A stretch of 64,000 nt of DNA from Pseudomonas sp. KBW05 (GCF_003852405.1 NZ_QAJM01000039.1:86810-150809); one strand, 5' to 3'. Shown: positions 44,466-53,569, counted from the first letter of the stretch. The notes: a model not told the origin generated them from the letters alone. Numbers and translations: made by a program.

Positions 44466-45019
44466 GCAGTCACTGCCTTCGCAATGGCGTAGCGGCTCTG
44501 CACAAACCCATTGACCGATACATCCGTACCGAGATGGCGAAGTTCATGCTCGCTGCCCACCTGGCTGAACAACGAAATCCCTTCGCCCAGCAACACCGGA
44601 ATACGCGTGATGATCAGCTCGTCGATCAGGCCCGCTTCAAGAAACGCCTGGATCGTCTGCCCGCCGTCGATATACAGATGCTGCATGCCGCGCGCCGCCA
44701 ACTGCTCGACCAGTGCGCTGACATCCGCCGCCAGTACTTCCACCTTGCTTTGCAAATGCGCGGGAATCTCCAGCGGTTGGTGAGACAACGCTATGACAGG
44801 CAAACCTTCATAGGGCCACTCTGGAAACGACAAGACTTTCTCCAGGGTCTTGCGTCCCATAACCAATGTGTCGACGGTGGCGATGAAGCGTTCATACGTC
44901 ATGCCGTTCAAGGCAGCGGTTTCGTATTCCGGGCGGTGAAGCCACTCGATGTCACCGTCTGTTCGTGCAATGAAACCGTCAACGCTGGCTGCGATAAATA
45001 CGGAACACTTGATATCCAT
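44462..45019 (-). CDS. DHFR/RibD C-terminal-fold reductase
   Basis: The 185-residue protein has the RibD C-terminal fold: KCSVFIAASVDGFIARTDGDIEWL, VDTLVMGRKTLEKVLSF, HLYIDGGQTIQAFLEAGLIDELIITRIPVLLGEGISLF. Such proteins bind NADPH, but substrates vary and many are uncharacterised. It is not a folA orthologue. It is encoded first, in an ATGA-overlapping pair with folA, suggesting linked expression. The divergent HIT gene begins about 95 bp away. Confidence 0.88.
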   Translation of the reverse strand: MDIKCSVFIAASVDGFIARTDGDIEWLHRPEYETAALNGMTYERFIATVDTLVMGRKTLEKVLSFPEWPYEGLPVIALSHQPLEIPAHLQSKVEVLAADVSALVEQLAARGMQHLYIDGGQTIQAFLEAGLIDELIITRIPVLLGEGISLFSQVGSEHELRHLGTDVSVNGFVQSRYAIAKAVTA

Positions 45020-45114
45020 GGCAGGCTGAAACTCCTTTTGTTTTGACGTGCGCCGAATCCTAGCTTTAGATGCTCTTCACGAGCAAACTCACGACTGAAA
45101 TGGCAGCGACTAAA

Positions 45115-45573
45115 ATGGATTGTATTTTCTGCAGCATTGTCCGCAAAACCTCCCCCGCCCACATCCTGTGGGAAGACGACCAGCACATGGCCTTCCTCTC
45201 GATCTTCCCCAATACACCCGGTTTCAGCGTGGTGATCCCCAAGCAGCATTACGGCAGTTATGCGTTTGCGCAGTCGGATGAAGTGCTGGCGGATCTGATC
45301 GTCGCGACCAAGAAGACCGCACTGCTGATCGACCGGGCGTTTGCCGATGTGGCGCGCACGGGGATGATGCTGGAGGGGTATGGCGTGGACCATCTGCATG
45401 CGAAGTTGTTTCCCATGCATGGGACGGGCTCGGACAGTGCGTTCAAGCCGCTGAGTTCGAAGGTGGACAAGTTTTTTGACGCGTATGAAGGCTATATCTC
45501 GTCCCATGATCATGGGCGGGCGGATGATGTCGAACTTGCTGAGCTAGCGGCCAGAATCCGATCCTTCGCCTAG
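45115..45573 (+). CDS. HIT family protein
   Basis: From ATG 45115 the protein has 152 residues starting MDCIFCSIVRK, the usual HIT opening with its Cys pair. The histidine triad reads VDHLHAKLFPMHG, where the third His position is Lys. The central nucleophilic His is kept. HIT proteins hydrolyse or transfer nucleotides from nucleoside phosphoramidates and dinucleotides; the specific substrate is unknown. In-frame ATGs at 45100 and 45070 exist, and none of the three has a strong ribosome site. Confidence 0.87.
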   Translation: MDCIFCSIVRKTSPAHILWEDDQHMAFLSIFPNTPGFSVVIPKQHYGSYAFAQSDEVLADLIVATKKTALLIDRAFADVARTGMMLEGYGVDHLHAKLFPMHGTGSDSAFKPLSSKVDKFFDAYEGYISSHDHGRADDVELAELAARIRSFA

Positions 45574-45585
45574 CACCGATCCAAA

Positions 45586-45675
45586 TGTGGGAGCTGGCTT
45601 GCCTGCGATAGCGGTGGGTCAGCCAACACTTTGGGTGACTGACACTCCCTCATCGCAGGCAAGCCAGCTCCCACA
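45586..45675. repeat. REPIN, AGCTGGCTTGCCTGCGA subtype
   Basis: Both arms are of the second subtype (TGTGGGAGCTGGCTTGCCTG, with its inverted copy ending 45675). It lies between the convergent HIT and antiporter G genes. Confidence 0.92.
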
Positions 45676-45700
45676 TTTTTAACCGAGTTTTCCTGAGTGA

Positions 45701-46039
45701 TCAGCGGCGGCTGCTGACTTCGGCCGGCACATCATCACCCGCCATGCGCTTGCGAAACAGCGCCGTGCGCGCCAACAACAACGTCGTCACCGGCACCGTG
45801 ATCGACAACAGAATCGGAATCAACCACCCGTGCAACACCGGCCCGGACTTGAGCACCGAAAAGTACACAATCGACGCCAACGCCACGCACCACGCGCCCA
45901 ACGTCGAGGCCAGCGCCGGTGGGTGCATGCGCTGGAAGAAGTCCTTCATGCGCAACAAGCCAATCGCACCTATCAAGGCAAACACGCTGCTCAGCACCAG
46001 CAGCACCGCGACGATCACTTCCACCCATAACGGCATCAT
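45701..46039 (-). CDS. mnhG: Multisubunit cation/proton antiporter subunit G (Mrp/Sha/Pha)
   Basis: The 112-residue protein has three hydrophobic helices and the MnhG/PhaG motif GLLRMKDFFQRMHPPALASTLGAW. It is the last gene of the antiporter operon and starts in an ATGA overlap with subunit F. The complex exchanges Na+ or K+ for protons and serves pH and salt tolerance. Which cation is used cannot be told from sequence. Confidence 0.93.
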   Translation of the reverse strand: MMPLWVEVIVAVLLVLSSVFALIGAIGLLRMKDFFQRMHPPALASTLGAWCVALASIVYFSVLKSGPVLHGWLIPILLSITVPVTTLLLARTALFRKRMAGDDVPAEVSSRR

Positions 46040-46314
46040 TCAATCACCTCGCCACGCAGCAGGAATTTGGCCAGGGCAAACGAGCCCACAAAGCCGAACA
46101 GCGCGATCAGCAGCGCCGCTTCAAAGTAGGTGTCACTGGCATACCGGATGCCCAGCACCAACATCATCAGCATCGCCAGCATGTACAGATAGTCCAGCGC
46201 CAGTACTCGGTCCTGGGCCGAGGGGCCTTTGAACAGGCGCACCAGGGTCAGCACCATGGCCAGGGAAAACAGGAACAGGCTGAACAGGATCGCATTGGAG
46301 AGCAGGGCGCTCAT
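46036..46314 (-). CDS. mnhF: Cation/proton antiporter subunit F
   Basis: The 92-residue protein has three helices and the MnhF/PhaF motif RLFKGPSAQDRVLALDYLYMLAM. The closing FVGSFALAKFLLRGEVIE is typical. It overlaps subunit E upstream and G downstream by four bases each. In related organisms the F subunit can also take part in bile-salt export, but nothing here shows that. Confidence 0.93.
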   Translation of the reverse strand: MSALLSNAILFSLFLFSLAMVLTLVRLFKGPSAQDRVLALDYLYMLAMLMMLVLGIRYASDTYFEAALLIALFGFVGSFALAKFLLRGEVIE

Positions 46315-46799
46315 TCGAAGATCTCCATCAGTGGCCGCTCGTAGGTGGTCTTGAAGTGCTCGATAAACTGCGCTTCATCGTCCAGGTCGAACACGTGCAG
46401 CAGCAGGATGCTGCGGTCCAGCGCCAGTTCCGACCAGATGGTGCCAGGCACCACGGTGGTGATCATCGACAGCGCGGCGAGGCCGTTGGCGTCACGCAGG
46501 TCCAGGGGGATCTTGATAAAGCGCGAGCGCGGTGGACGTGAGCCACAGGTCAGCACGCCCCAGGCCACTTGCAGGTTGGACACGATCACATCGCGGCCCA
46601 CCACAAAGAACAGGCGGATGATCACCCCAGGGCGGCGGATGCGGATCGGCAGCGGCCGCAGCGGCGCCATCAGCAGCGGCGCGAGAAAGCCCAGCAGCGC
46701 GCCCAATAGCAGGTTGCCGGGGCTCACGGACAGGTTCAGCACCAGCCACAACAGCCATAGCGCCAGGGACAGCCACGGGGCAGGGAACAGACGTTTCAT
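46311..46799 (-). CDS. mnhE: Cation/proton antiporter subunit E
   Basis: The 162-residue protein has two N-terminal helices and the MnhE domain: VRDVIVSNLQVAWGVL-like segment (here GRDVIVSNLQVAWGVL), IPLDLRDANGLAALSMITTVVPGTIWSELA. The conserved ITxTPGT region appears as ITTVVPGT. It lies between D and F in the operon with four-base overlaps on both sides. Confidence 0.93.
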   Translation of the reverse strand: MKRLFPAPWLSLALWLLWLVLNLSVSPGNLLLGALLGFLAPLLMAPLRPLPIRIRRPGVIIRLFFVVGRDVIVSNLQVAWGVLTCGSRPPRSRFIKIPLDLRDANGLAALSMITTVVPGTIWSELALDRSILLLHVFDLDDEAQFIEHFKTTYERPLMEIFE

Positions 46800-48478
46800 G
46801 GCTGTGCCTCCGTGGCGGCGGCCTGGGCTTCAGGGCTTGGCACCGGCCGCGTGGCCATCACCGCCATCACGTAGTGCTCCGGGTTGTTCAGGCTCACGGC
46901 GGTGGCTTCGGTATAGCGCATCAGCGGCTCGGCCTTGAAGGTCAGCAGGATGCTCAGGCCAAGCAGGAAGAAGATCGGCACGCACTCGTAGCGACGCAGC
47001 AGCGGCGACGGGCGTTCTTCCGGGGTCCAGAAGCGTTGGATGCCCAAGCGTGCAAAGGCGATCAACGAGACCAGGCCCGACAGGATCAGCAGCGTCACCA
47101 GGCCCCAGGCCGCCGGACGGATCGGCTCATCGATGCTGACACCAAGCCCCAGCGGATTGATCAGCGCACTCAACAAGCTCAGCTTGCCGATAAACCCGGA
47201 CAGCGGCGGCATGCCGATAATCAGCAGCGCGCAGGCAATAAAGCTCAGGCCGAGGAAGGCCATGGTCCACGGAATCACCTGGCCAACCACGGCTTTCTGC
47301 TCGTCGTCGAGGTTCACGCCGGGCTGCGGGTGCAGCGATTCCATGGCACGTGGCAGCGCATCGATCTCTTCGTCCAGCGGCAGGTCATTGGCCGAGCGCG
47401 AGCGTTCGATCAACTCGGCCAGCAGGAACAGCGCACTCAACGCCAGCGTCGAACTGACCAGATAAAACAGCGCGCCCGCCGTCAGGCTTGGCTGCGCGAA
47501 GCCGACGGCCGACAGCAAGATCCCCGCCGACACCAGGATGCTCAAGCTCGCCATGCGTTCCAGGCGCTGCGCCGCCACCATCGCCAGCGCGGCGCAGATG
47601 ATGGTCGCCATGCCGCCGTACACCAGCCAGTCGCCGCCAAACAGCGCGGATGCACCGGCCTGGCCGGAGAACAGCAGGGTCCACAGACGCAGCACGGTGT
47701 ACACGCCGACCTTGGTCATGATCGCGAACATCGCGGCTACCGGCGCACTCGCCGAGGAATAGGCGGGCGCCAGCCAGAAGTTCAGCGGCCACATGCCGGC
47801 CTTGGCCAGGAATGCGGTGGCGAGGATCGCTGCGCCCGCATGCAGCAGGCCGCGATCGGCCTCGGGTACCAGCGGGATTTTCAGCGCCAGGTCAGCGAAG
47901 TTCAGCGTGCCGGTGACGCCGTAGATCATCGCCGCGCCAATCAGGAACAGCGACGACGCCAGCAGGTTGATCGCGATGTAATGCAGCCCCGCCGACACCC
48001 GCGCGCGGCCCGAGCCGTGCAGCATCAAACCGTAGGACGCGGCCAGCAGCACCTCGAAGAACACGAACAGGTTGAACAGGTCGGCGGTGAGGAAGGCGCC
48101 GTACAGGCCCATCATCTGTACTTGGAACAGCGCATGGAAACTGGTGCCCGCACGGTCCCAACGGGCCATGGCGAACACCAGAGCGCTCACGCCGATAATG
48201 CCGGTGAGCACCAGCATCAGCGCCGACAGTTGGTCCACCACCAGCACGATGCCGAACGGCACCTGCCAATTGCCCGGCAGGTACACGCCAATCGAGCCGG
48301 GGCCGCCTTTTTGCGTCCAGTACAGCAGCAGGATCGCAATGCCCAGGCCCAGCACGCTGGAGAACAGGTTGATCTTGGCTTTGAGTGGCCGGCGTTTTTC
48401 GCCGAGCATCAGCATCAGCGCGGCGGTCAACAGCGGCAGCAGGATCGGTGCGATGATCAGTTGGTTCACCCAATTCAT
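46796..48478 (-). CDS. mnhD: Cation/proton antiporter subunit D
   Basis: The 560-residue protein is a NuoM/NuoN-like proton channel with about 14 helices. The Complex I-like segment GAFLTADLFNLFVFFEVLLAASYGLMLHG includes the conserved intramembrane Glu, and Lys is present in FLAKAGMWPLNFWLAPAYSSA. It is one of two subunits thought to carry ions in this antiporter type. Both operon junctions overlap by four bases. Confidence 0.94.
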   Translation of the reverse strand: MNWVNQLIIAPILLPLLTAALMLMLGEKRRPLKAKINLFSSVLGLGIAILLLYWTQKGGPGSIGVYLPGNWQVPFGIVLVVDQLSALMLVLTGIIGVSALVFAMARWDRAGTSFHALFQVQMMGLYGAFLTADLFNLFVFFEVLLAASYGLMLHGSGRARVSAGLHYIAINLLASSLFLIGAAMIYGVTGTLNFADLALKIPLVPEADRGLLHAGAAILATAFLAKAGMWPLNFWLAPAYSSASAPVAAMFAIMTKVGVYTVLRLWTLLFSGQAGASALFGGDWLVYGGMATIICAALAMVAAQRLERMASLSILVSAGILLSAVGFAQPSLTAGALFYLVSSTLALSALFLLAELIERSRSANDLPLDEEIDALPRAMESLHPQPGVNLDDEQKAVVGQVIPWTMAFLGLSFIACALLIIGMPPLSGFIGKLSLLSALINPLGLGVSIDEPIRPAAWGLVTLLILSGLVSLIAFARLGIQRFWTPEERPSPLLRRYECVPIFFLLGLSILLTFKAEPLMRYTEATAVSLNNPEHYVMAVMATRPVPSPEAQAAATEAQP

Positions 48479-48819
48479 TCCTTGGGCTCCCGGCCATCAA
48501 CGTGGTCGGTGCCGGTCAGGCCCCGGGAGGCGAGCAGCACCACCAGGAACAACGCGGTCATGGCAAAGCTGATCACGATGGCCGTGAGCACCAGGGCCTG
48601 GGGCAGCGGGTCGGTGTAGTTGAGCAGGTCTTGCGGCACGCCGTCCTTGATGATCGGCTCCTTGCCGATAAACAGGCTGCCCATGCTGAAAATGAACAGG
48701 TTGACCCCATACGACAACAGACACAGGCCCATCACCACCTGGAATGTCCGCGGCCGCAGGATCAGCCACACGCCGGAGGCTGCGAGCACTCCGATGGCAA
48801 TTGCGATGACTTCTTCCAT
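48475..48819 (-). CDS. mnhC: Cation/proton antiporter subunit C
   Basis: The 114-residue protein is a NuoK-like three-helix subunit: GVWLILRPRTFQVVMGLCLLSYGVNLFIFSMG, DPLPQALVLTAIVISFAMTALFLVVLLA. The conserved Asp-Pro-Leu-Pro-Gln-Ala-Leu segment is intact. Its start shares one base with the subunit A/B stop. Confidence 0.94.
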   Translation of the reverse strand: MEEVIAIAIGVLAASGVWLILRPRTFQVVMGLCLLSYGVNLFIFSMGSLFIGKEPIIKDGVPQDLLNYTDPLPQALVLTAIVISFAMTALFLVVLLASRGLTGTDHVDGREPKE

Positions 48820-51740
48820 CAGGCCGCTCCTTCCGTTGCGGCAACCACTTTGGCCTGGTTGCTTGGTTTATGGGCGCGCACCGATTGGTGGCCGAGGGCG
48901 GTGAGCATCAGCAGCGTCGAGCCGACCACCATGGCGTACACGCCAACGTCGAAGAACAGCGCGCTGGCCACATGAATGTCGCCCAGCACCGGCAGGCTGA
49001 AATGCCAGGTGTGGGTGGTCAGGAACGGGTAGCCGACAAACAGCGCACCCAGCCCGGTGAGGGTTGCCGAGAGCAGGCCGAAGCCCATCCAGCGCATCGG
49101 CCGCAGGCTCATCTGCGCCTCGACCCACTGCGTCCCGGCGACCATGTATTGCAGGATAAACGCCACGGACATCACCAGCCCGGCGACAAAGCCGCCGCCC
49201 GGTTGGTTGTGGCCGCGCATGAACAGGTAGAACGACACCACCAGCGCAATCGGCAGCAGCAGGCGTACCAGCACCGCCGGCACCATCATGAAGCCCAGCG
49301 CGGTGTCGCTGGCCTGGCGCGGGTTGACCAGGTCGGTGGCCACGTCCGGCGCCAGTTGGCGCTGTTGCGCGGGCAGTTGCATGCTCTCTTTCGATGGGCG
49401 GAAGCGCCGCAGCAGCGCGTACACCGTCAGCGCCACGGCGCCGAGCACGGTGATTTCGCCGAGGGTGTCGAAGCCACGGAAGTCCACCAGCATCACGTTC
49501 ACCACGTTGCTGCCGCCGCCTTCGGGCAAGGCGCGGCTGAGGTAGAACGAGGAGATGTCGTTGGGCGTCTGGCGCGTCAGCATGGCGTAGGACAGCAACG
49601 CCATGCCGCCGCCGACCACGGTGGACAGCAGGAAGTCGCGCAGGCGGCGAATACGCGCCTTGCGCAAGGAGCTTGGCAGTGGCGAGACTTCTTCGATCCG
49701 CCGTGGCAACCAGCGCAGGCCCAGCAGGATCAGTACGGTGGTGACCACTTCAACCACCAACTGGGTCAACGCCAGGTCCGGCGCCGAGAACCACACGAAG
49801 GTGATGCAGGTCATCAGGCCGCACACGCTGACCATGGTCAGGGCCGCCAGCCGGTGGTACTTGGCCTGCCAGGCGGCGCCGAGGGCACAGGCAATCGCCA
49901 GCAGCCACAGGGTCACAAAGACGATGGAGCCGGGGATCTTCGGCCGGTCGCCCCAACTGAGGCTGCTGTGCAGCATCGGGATCAAACCGGCGATGACCGC
50001 CGCCAGTACCAGCAGGAACAGCTGGGTTTGCAGGCGTTTGGTGCTGATGAGCTTCTCGATCTTGCGCGTGCCACGCATCAGCACCACCAGGCAGCGCTCG
50101 AAGCCGCGCTTGCCATTGAAGTAACTGATCACGGGCGGGTACTTGAAGCGCCCGCGCTTGAGTTGCTTGCGCAGCAGCAGGTAGAGGATCACGCCGCAGG
50201 TCATGGCCACCAGGCTCATGATCATCGGCGCGTTCCAGCCGTGCCAGATCGCCAGGCTGTATTCCGGCAACACGCCGCCGACGACGGGCAGGGCGGCAGC
50301 GGCGAGGATCGAACCGACCATCTGCGCCGGGAAGATCCCCACCAGCAGGCAGGTGAACACCAGCAACTCCACCGGTGCGCGCATCCAGCGCGGTGGCTCG
50401 TGGGGCGTGTGCGGCAGGTTGGTGGCGGTGGGGCCGAAGAACACATCCACGGTGAAGCGCAGCGCATAGGCCACGCTGAACGTACCGGCGATGGTGGCGA
50501 TGACCGGCAGGGTGATTTCCACCCATTTGGTCGCCGAGATAAATACGGTTTCGGCGAAGAACATCTCTTTGGACAGGAAGCCGTTCAGCAGCGGTACGCC
50601 GGCCATGGATGCACTGGCGACCATCGCCAGGGTCGCGGTAAACGGGATCAACCGTACCAGGCCACTGAGTTTGCGAATGTCGCGGGTGCCGCTTTCGTGG
50701 TCGATGATGCCCGCCGCCATGAACAGCGACGCCTTGAACGTGGCGTGGTTGAGGATATGAAACACCGCCGCGACCGCGGCCAGCGGGCTGTTGAGGCCCA
50801 GCAGCAAGGTGATCAGCCCGAGGTGGCTGATGGTGGAATAGGCCAGCAGGCCCTTGAGGTCGTTCTGGAACATGGCGCAGTAAGCGCCGAGGAGGAGGGT
50901 GATCGCGCCGGCGCCGCCGACGATATAGAACCATTCTTCGCTGCCGGACAGCGACGGCCACAGGCGGGCCAGCAGGAACACGCCGGCCTTCACCATCGTT
51001 GCCGAGTGCAGGTACGCCGAGACTGGCGTCGGTGCCGCCATCGCGTGGGGCAGCCAGAAGTGGAACGGGAACTGCGCGCTTTTGCTCAGGGCGCCGATCA
51101 GCACCAGGGCGAGCATGATCGGGTACAACGCGTGGGCGCGGATCTGCTCGCCGGCCGCCAGCACCAGGTCGAGGTCATAGCTGCCGACGATATGCCCCAG
51201 CAGCATCACGCCCGCCAGCAGGCACAAGCCGCCCGCGCCGGTGACCATCAACGCCATGTACGCGCCGCGTCGCGCATCGGCGCGGTGGTGCCAATAGCCG
51301 ATCAGCAGGAACGAGAACAGGCTGGTCAGTTCCCAGAAGAACACGATCTGGATCAGGTTGCCGGAGATCACCAGGCCGAGCATCGCACCCATGAATGCCA
51401 GGAAAAACGCAAAGAAGCGCGGCACCGGATCATCCGGCGACATGTAGTAACGCGCATACAGCGACACCAGCGTGCCGATGCCCAGCACCAGCATCGAGAA
51501 CAGCCAGGCAAACCCATCCATGCGCAACACGAAGTTCAAGCCCAGGCTGGGCAACCACATGAATTCTTCGCGGATCACGCCACCGTGGGCGATCTGGGGG
51601 TAGAGCAGGGCGACTTGAATAGTGCCGACCAGGGCCACAAGGCCGGCCAACAGGGATTCGGTGTTACGTGCGTTATGCGGCAGCAAAGCCGCCAGACAGC
51701 TGCCGATAAAAGGCAGAAGCAGTAGAACTATCAGGGACAT
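48819..51740 (-). CDS. mnhA: Cation/proton antiporter fused subunit A/B
   Basis: The 973-residue protein joins a NuoL-like MrpA part (about 1-780, with FFWELTSLFSFLLIGYWHH, KSAQFPFHFWLPHAMAAPTPVSAYLHSATMVKAG) to an MrpB-like domain at the C-terminus (PGGGFVAGLVMSVAFILQYMVAGTQWVEAQ). The A/B fusion is the form seen in group 2 antiporters of proteobacteria (Pha/Sha), which explains the absence of a separate B gene. It is the first gene of the operon; the promoter should lie in 51741-51876, before the REPIN. Confidence 0.95.
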   Translation of the reverse strand: MSLIVLLLLPFIGSCLAALLPHNARNTESLLAGLVALVGTIQVALLYPQIAHGGVIREEFMWLPSLGLNFVLRMDGFAWLFSMLVLGIGTLVSLYARYYMSPDDPVPRFFAFFLAFMGAMLGLVISGNLIQIVFFWELTSLFSFLLIGYWHHRADARRGAYMALMVTGAGGLCLLAGVMLLGHIVGSYDLDLVLAAGEQIRAHALYPIMLALVLIGALSKSAQFPFHFWLPHAMAAPTPVSAYLHSATMVKAGVFLLARLWPSLSGSEEWFYIVGGAGAITLLLGAYCAMFQNDLKGLLAYSTISHLGLITLLLGLNSPLAAVAAVFHILNHATFKASLFMAAGIIDHESGTRDIRKLSGLVRLIPFTATLAMVASASMAGVPLLNGFLSKEMFFAETVFISATKWVEITLPVIATIAGTFSVAYALRFTVDVFFGPTATNLPHTPHEPPRWMRAPVELLVFTCLLVGIFPAQMVGSILAAAALPVVGGVLPEYSLAIWHGWNAPMIMSLVAMTCGVILYLLLRKQLKRGRFKYPPVISYFNGKRGFERCLVVLMRGTRKIEKLISTKRLQTQLFLLVLAAVIAGLIPMLHSSLSWGDRPKIPGSIVFVTLWLLAIACALGAAWQAKYHRLAALTMVSVCGLMTCITFVWFSAPDLALTQLVVEVVTTVLILLGLRWLPRRIEEVSPLPSSLRKARIRRLRDFLLSTVVGGGMALLSYAMLTRQTPNDISSFYLSRALPEGGGSNVVNVMLVDFRGFDTLGEITVLGAVALTVYALLRRFRPSKESMQLPAQQRQLAPDVATDLVNPRQASDTALGFMMVPAVLVRLLLPIALVVSFYLFMRGHNQPGGGFVAGLVMSVAFILQYMVAGTQWVEAQMSLRPMRWMGFGLLSATLTGLGALFVGYPFLTTHTWHFSLPVLGDIHVASALFFDVGVYAMVVGSTLLMLTALGHQSVRAHKPSNQAKVVAATEGAA

Positions 51741-51876
51741 AGGCTTCTAATCTGCGGGAGTTTGGGATGCATCATACGTGCCGCTTTCTCGATCACCAAA
51801 CGGCAAGATGTGGCAGGATCCTACAAGGTAAGCCGAAAACGCCCATTTAGCATTGTTTACAGACACCACCTTCAAG

Positions 51877-51966
51877 TGTGGTAGCGGGCTTGCTCGCGAA
51901 TGCAGGCTGGCATTCAACAAAGGTGTTGGCTGATCCACCGCTTTCGCGAGCAAGCCCGCTCCCACA
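51877..51966. repeat. REPIN upstream of the antiporter operon
   Basis: Inverted arms run from 51877 (left arm with one change, TGTGGTAGCGGGC) to 51966. It lies between the 3' end of the EamA gene and the promoter side of the antiporter operon. Confidence 0.9.
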
Positions 51967-51983
51967 CTTGACCGAGTCGAGGC

Positions 51984-52913
51984 TTACCCCTGTCGTTCCT
52001 GCTCGAGCTCATCTTCCAACGGCGACGCCTTTTGCCCTTTGGTCTTCATCTCACTGACAATCACCGCCGCCACGATCAACGCCGCCCCCACCATCGCAAT
52101 CGGCGGGAAACGCTCCCCGGCAATCCGCCCCACCACCCCGGCCCACACCGGCTCGCCGGCATAGATCAACGTGGCCCGTGTCGGCGAAACGCTCTGTTGC
52201 GCCCAGTTCATCGCGACCTGGATCACCGCGCTGGTCAAGCCCAACCCCACCGCGCTGAACAGCAGCAACCATGAGAACGCCGGCAGCGCCTCGCCCATCG
52301 GCACCACCATCATGAACGACAGCACCGACGCGGTGGCCAACTGCACCACGGTGACCCGGCGCACATCCACTTGCCCGGCATAGGCGCCGATCAAGATGAT
52401 TTCAGCCGCTATGGCAATCGCACCAATCAACGTGGCGATCTCTCCCGGACTGAAATTCAGCGAAGCCCCCGCCGGCCCTGTCAACAGCATCAACCCGGCA
52501 AACGCGAGCATGATGCCAATGCTCGGCATCAATCCCGGACGGCGCCCCAGCACCAGCCATTGCAGGAGCGGCACGAAGGGCACATACAGCGCCGTGATAA
52601 ACGCCGACTGGCTGCTCAAGATCGTCTGCAAGCCAATGGTCTGCAAGCCGTAGCCAAACATGATCGCCACGCCGATAAACACCCCGGCCTTGAACTCGAA
52701 CAGCGTCAGGTCGCGCAGGGTACGCAGGGAAAAGAAGCCGACCACAATCGCCGCCGCGGCAAATCGCAGGCCCACGAAAAACATCGGCCCACTGACGGTC
52801 ATGGCGTGCTGCACCAGCAAAAAGGTGCCGCCCCAGATCATGGTGATCACCACCAGGATGCATTCGGCTTTGCTGAAACGGTTGAAACGCGAGGGGGATT
52901 TGGCGGCAGTCAT
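51984..52913 (-). CDS. EamA/DMT family transporter
   Basis: The 309-residue protein has ten hydrophobic helices in two EamA repeats: ILVVITMIWGGTFLLVQHAM ... RFAAAAIVVGFF at the start, and the second repeat with AMNWAQQSVSPTRATLIYAGEPVWAGVVGRIAGERFPP, a typical EamA end. Substrates of the family include amino acids and other metabolites; none is indicated here. ATG 52913 is chosen because it precedes the first helix at a normal distance; an in-frame start at 52994 would cross the divergent regulatory region. It is divergent from an XRE-cupin regulator that probably controls it. Confidence 0.88.
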   Translation of the reverse strand: MTAAKSPSRFNRFSKAECILVVITMIWGGTFLLVQHAMTVSGPMFFVGLRFAAAAIVVGFFSLRTLRDLTLFEFKAGVFIGVAIMFGYGLQTIGLQTILSSQSAFITALYVPFVPLLQWLVLGRRPGLMPSIGIMLAFAGLMLLTGPAGASLNFSPGEIATLIGAIAIAAEIILIGAYAGQVDVRRVTVVQLATASVLSFMMVVPMGEALPAFSWLLLFSAVGLGLTSAVIQVAMNWAQQSVSPTRATLIYAGEPVWAGVVGRIAGERFPPIAMVGAALIVAAVIVSEMKTKGQKASPLEDELEQERQG

Positions 52914-52968
52914 GGCGGCTCGGTCTTGCAAGGGAAAGGCACGGACCGCACAATGCGCCGCACGCTGG

Positions 52969-53009
52969 GCAGTATACTGCGCACACCCACCCATTGAGCA
53001 ATATAGTGC
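52969..53009. promoter_or_regulatory. Paired palindromes between EamA and XRE-cupin genes
   Basis: GCAGTATACTGC at 52969-52980 is a perfect 12-bp palindrome. A related imperfect copy, GCAATATAGTGC, lies at 52998-53009, centres 29 bp apart. The second overlaps the candidate TTG and GTG starts of the regulator, so binding there could repress its own gene. TATACT in the first may also serve as a -10. Confidence 0.55.
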
Positions 53010-53569
53010 ACAAAGAAAATCCGCAACGGGCCTCGGTCCTGCAGCACGTCAGCCAGAACGTCCGTCGCCTGCGCCATGCCGCCGACCTGAGCCAGACCGC
53101 GCTCTCGGAAAAATCCGGGGTCAGCCGGCGCATGCTGGTGGCCATCGAAGCGGGGGAGAAGAATGTCAGCCTGTCCACCCTCGACCGTGTGGCCGAAGCC
53201 TTGGACGTGGCGTTCAGCGACCTGATCCAGGCGCCGGATGCCCCCGACCACAGCCGCATCAACGAACTGGCGTGGGCCGGTGAAATTCCCGGCAGCAAGG
53301 CGGTGTTGCTGGCCAAGGCCACGGCGCGGCGTGAAGTCGAGTTGTGGGAGATGCAACTGGAGCCGGGCGATCGCTACAGCCCCGATCCCGACCCGGAGGG
53401 CTGGAGCGTGCAACTGTTTGTGTTCGAAGGTTGCCTCACCCTGCTGGTGGGCGAGGAAGAAAAGCACGTCGCCGCCGGCGAGTTTTATATGTTCGCCAGC
53501 CGTCACGTGCATGGCTATCGCAATGATGGCGATGTGTCTGTGCGGTTTGTGCGCAATGTGGTGATCTAA
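52994..53569 (+). CDS. XRE-family regulator with cupin domain
   Basis: The 191-residue protein has an N-terminal HTH (VRRLRHAADLSQTALSEKSGVSRRMLVAIEAGEKNVSLSTLDRVAEAL, about 24-72) and a C-terminal cupin (WSVQLFVFEGCLTLLVGEEEKHVAAGEFYMFASRHVHGYRN). Such proteins sense small molecules and often control an adjacent transporter or catabolic gene. The start is uncertain: TTG 52994 or GTG 53006, since no ATG lies before the HTH. It is divergent from the EamA transporter gene, with the paired palindromes between them. Confidence 0.87.
   Translation: MSNIVHKENPQRASVLQHVSQNVRRLRHAADLSQTALSEKSGVSRRMLVAIEAGEKNVSLSTLDRVAEALDVAFSDLIQAPDAPDHSRINELAWAGEIPGSKAVLLAKATARREVELWEMQLEPGDRYSPDPDPEGWSVQLFVFEGCLTLLVGEEEKHVAAGEFYMFASRHVHGYRNDGDVSVRFVRNVVI

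Noticed and set aside
46874-48619. A 581-codon open frame antisense to antiporter subunit D
   Set aside because: The Gln/Arg/His-rich product is a typical mirror of a hydrophobic membrane protein gene.
48870-51725. A 951-codon open frame antisense to the antiporter A/B gene
   Set aside because: Composition is dominated by Gln, His, Arg and Ala as expected for a shadow frame, while the minus-strand product is a clear membrane protein.
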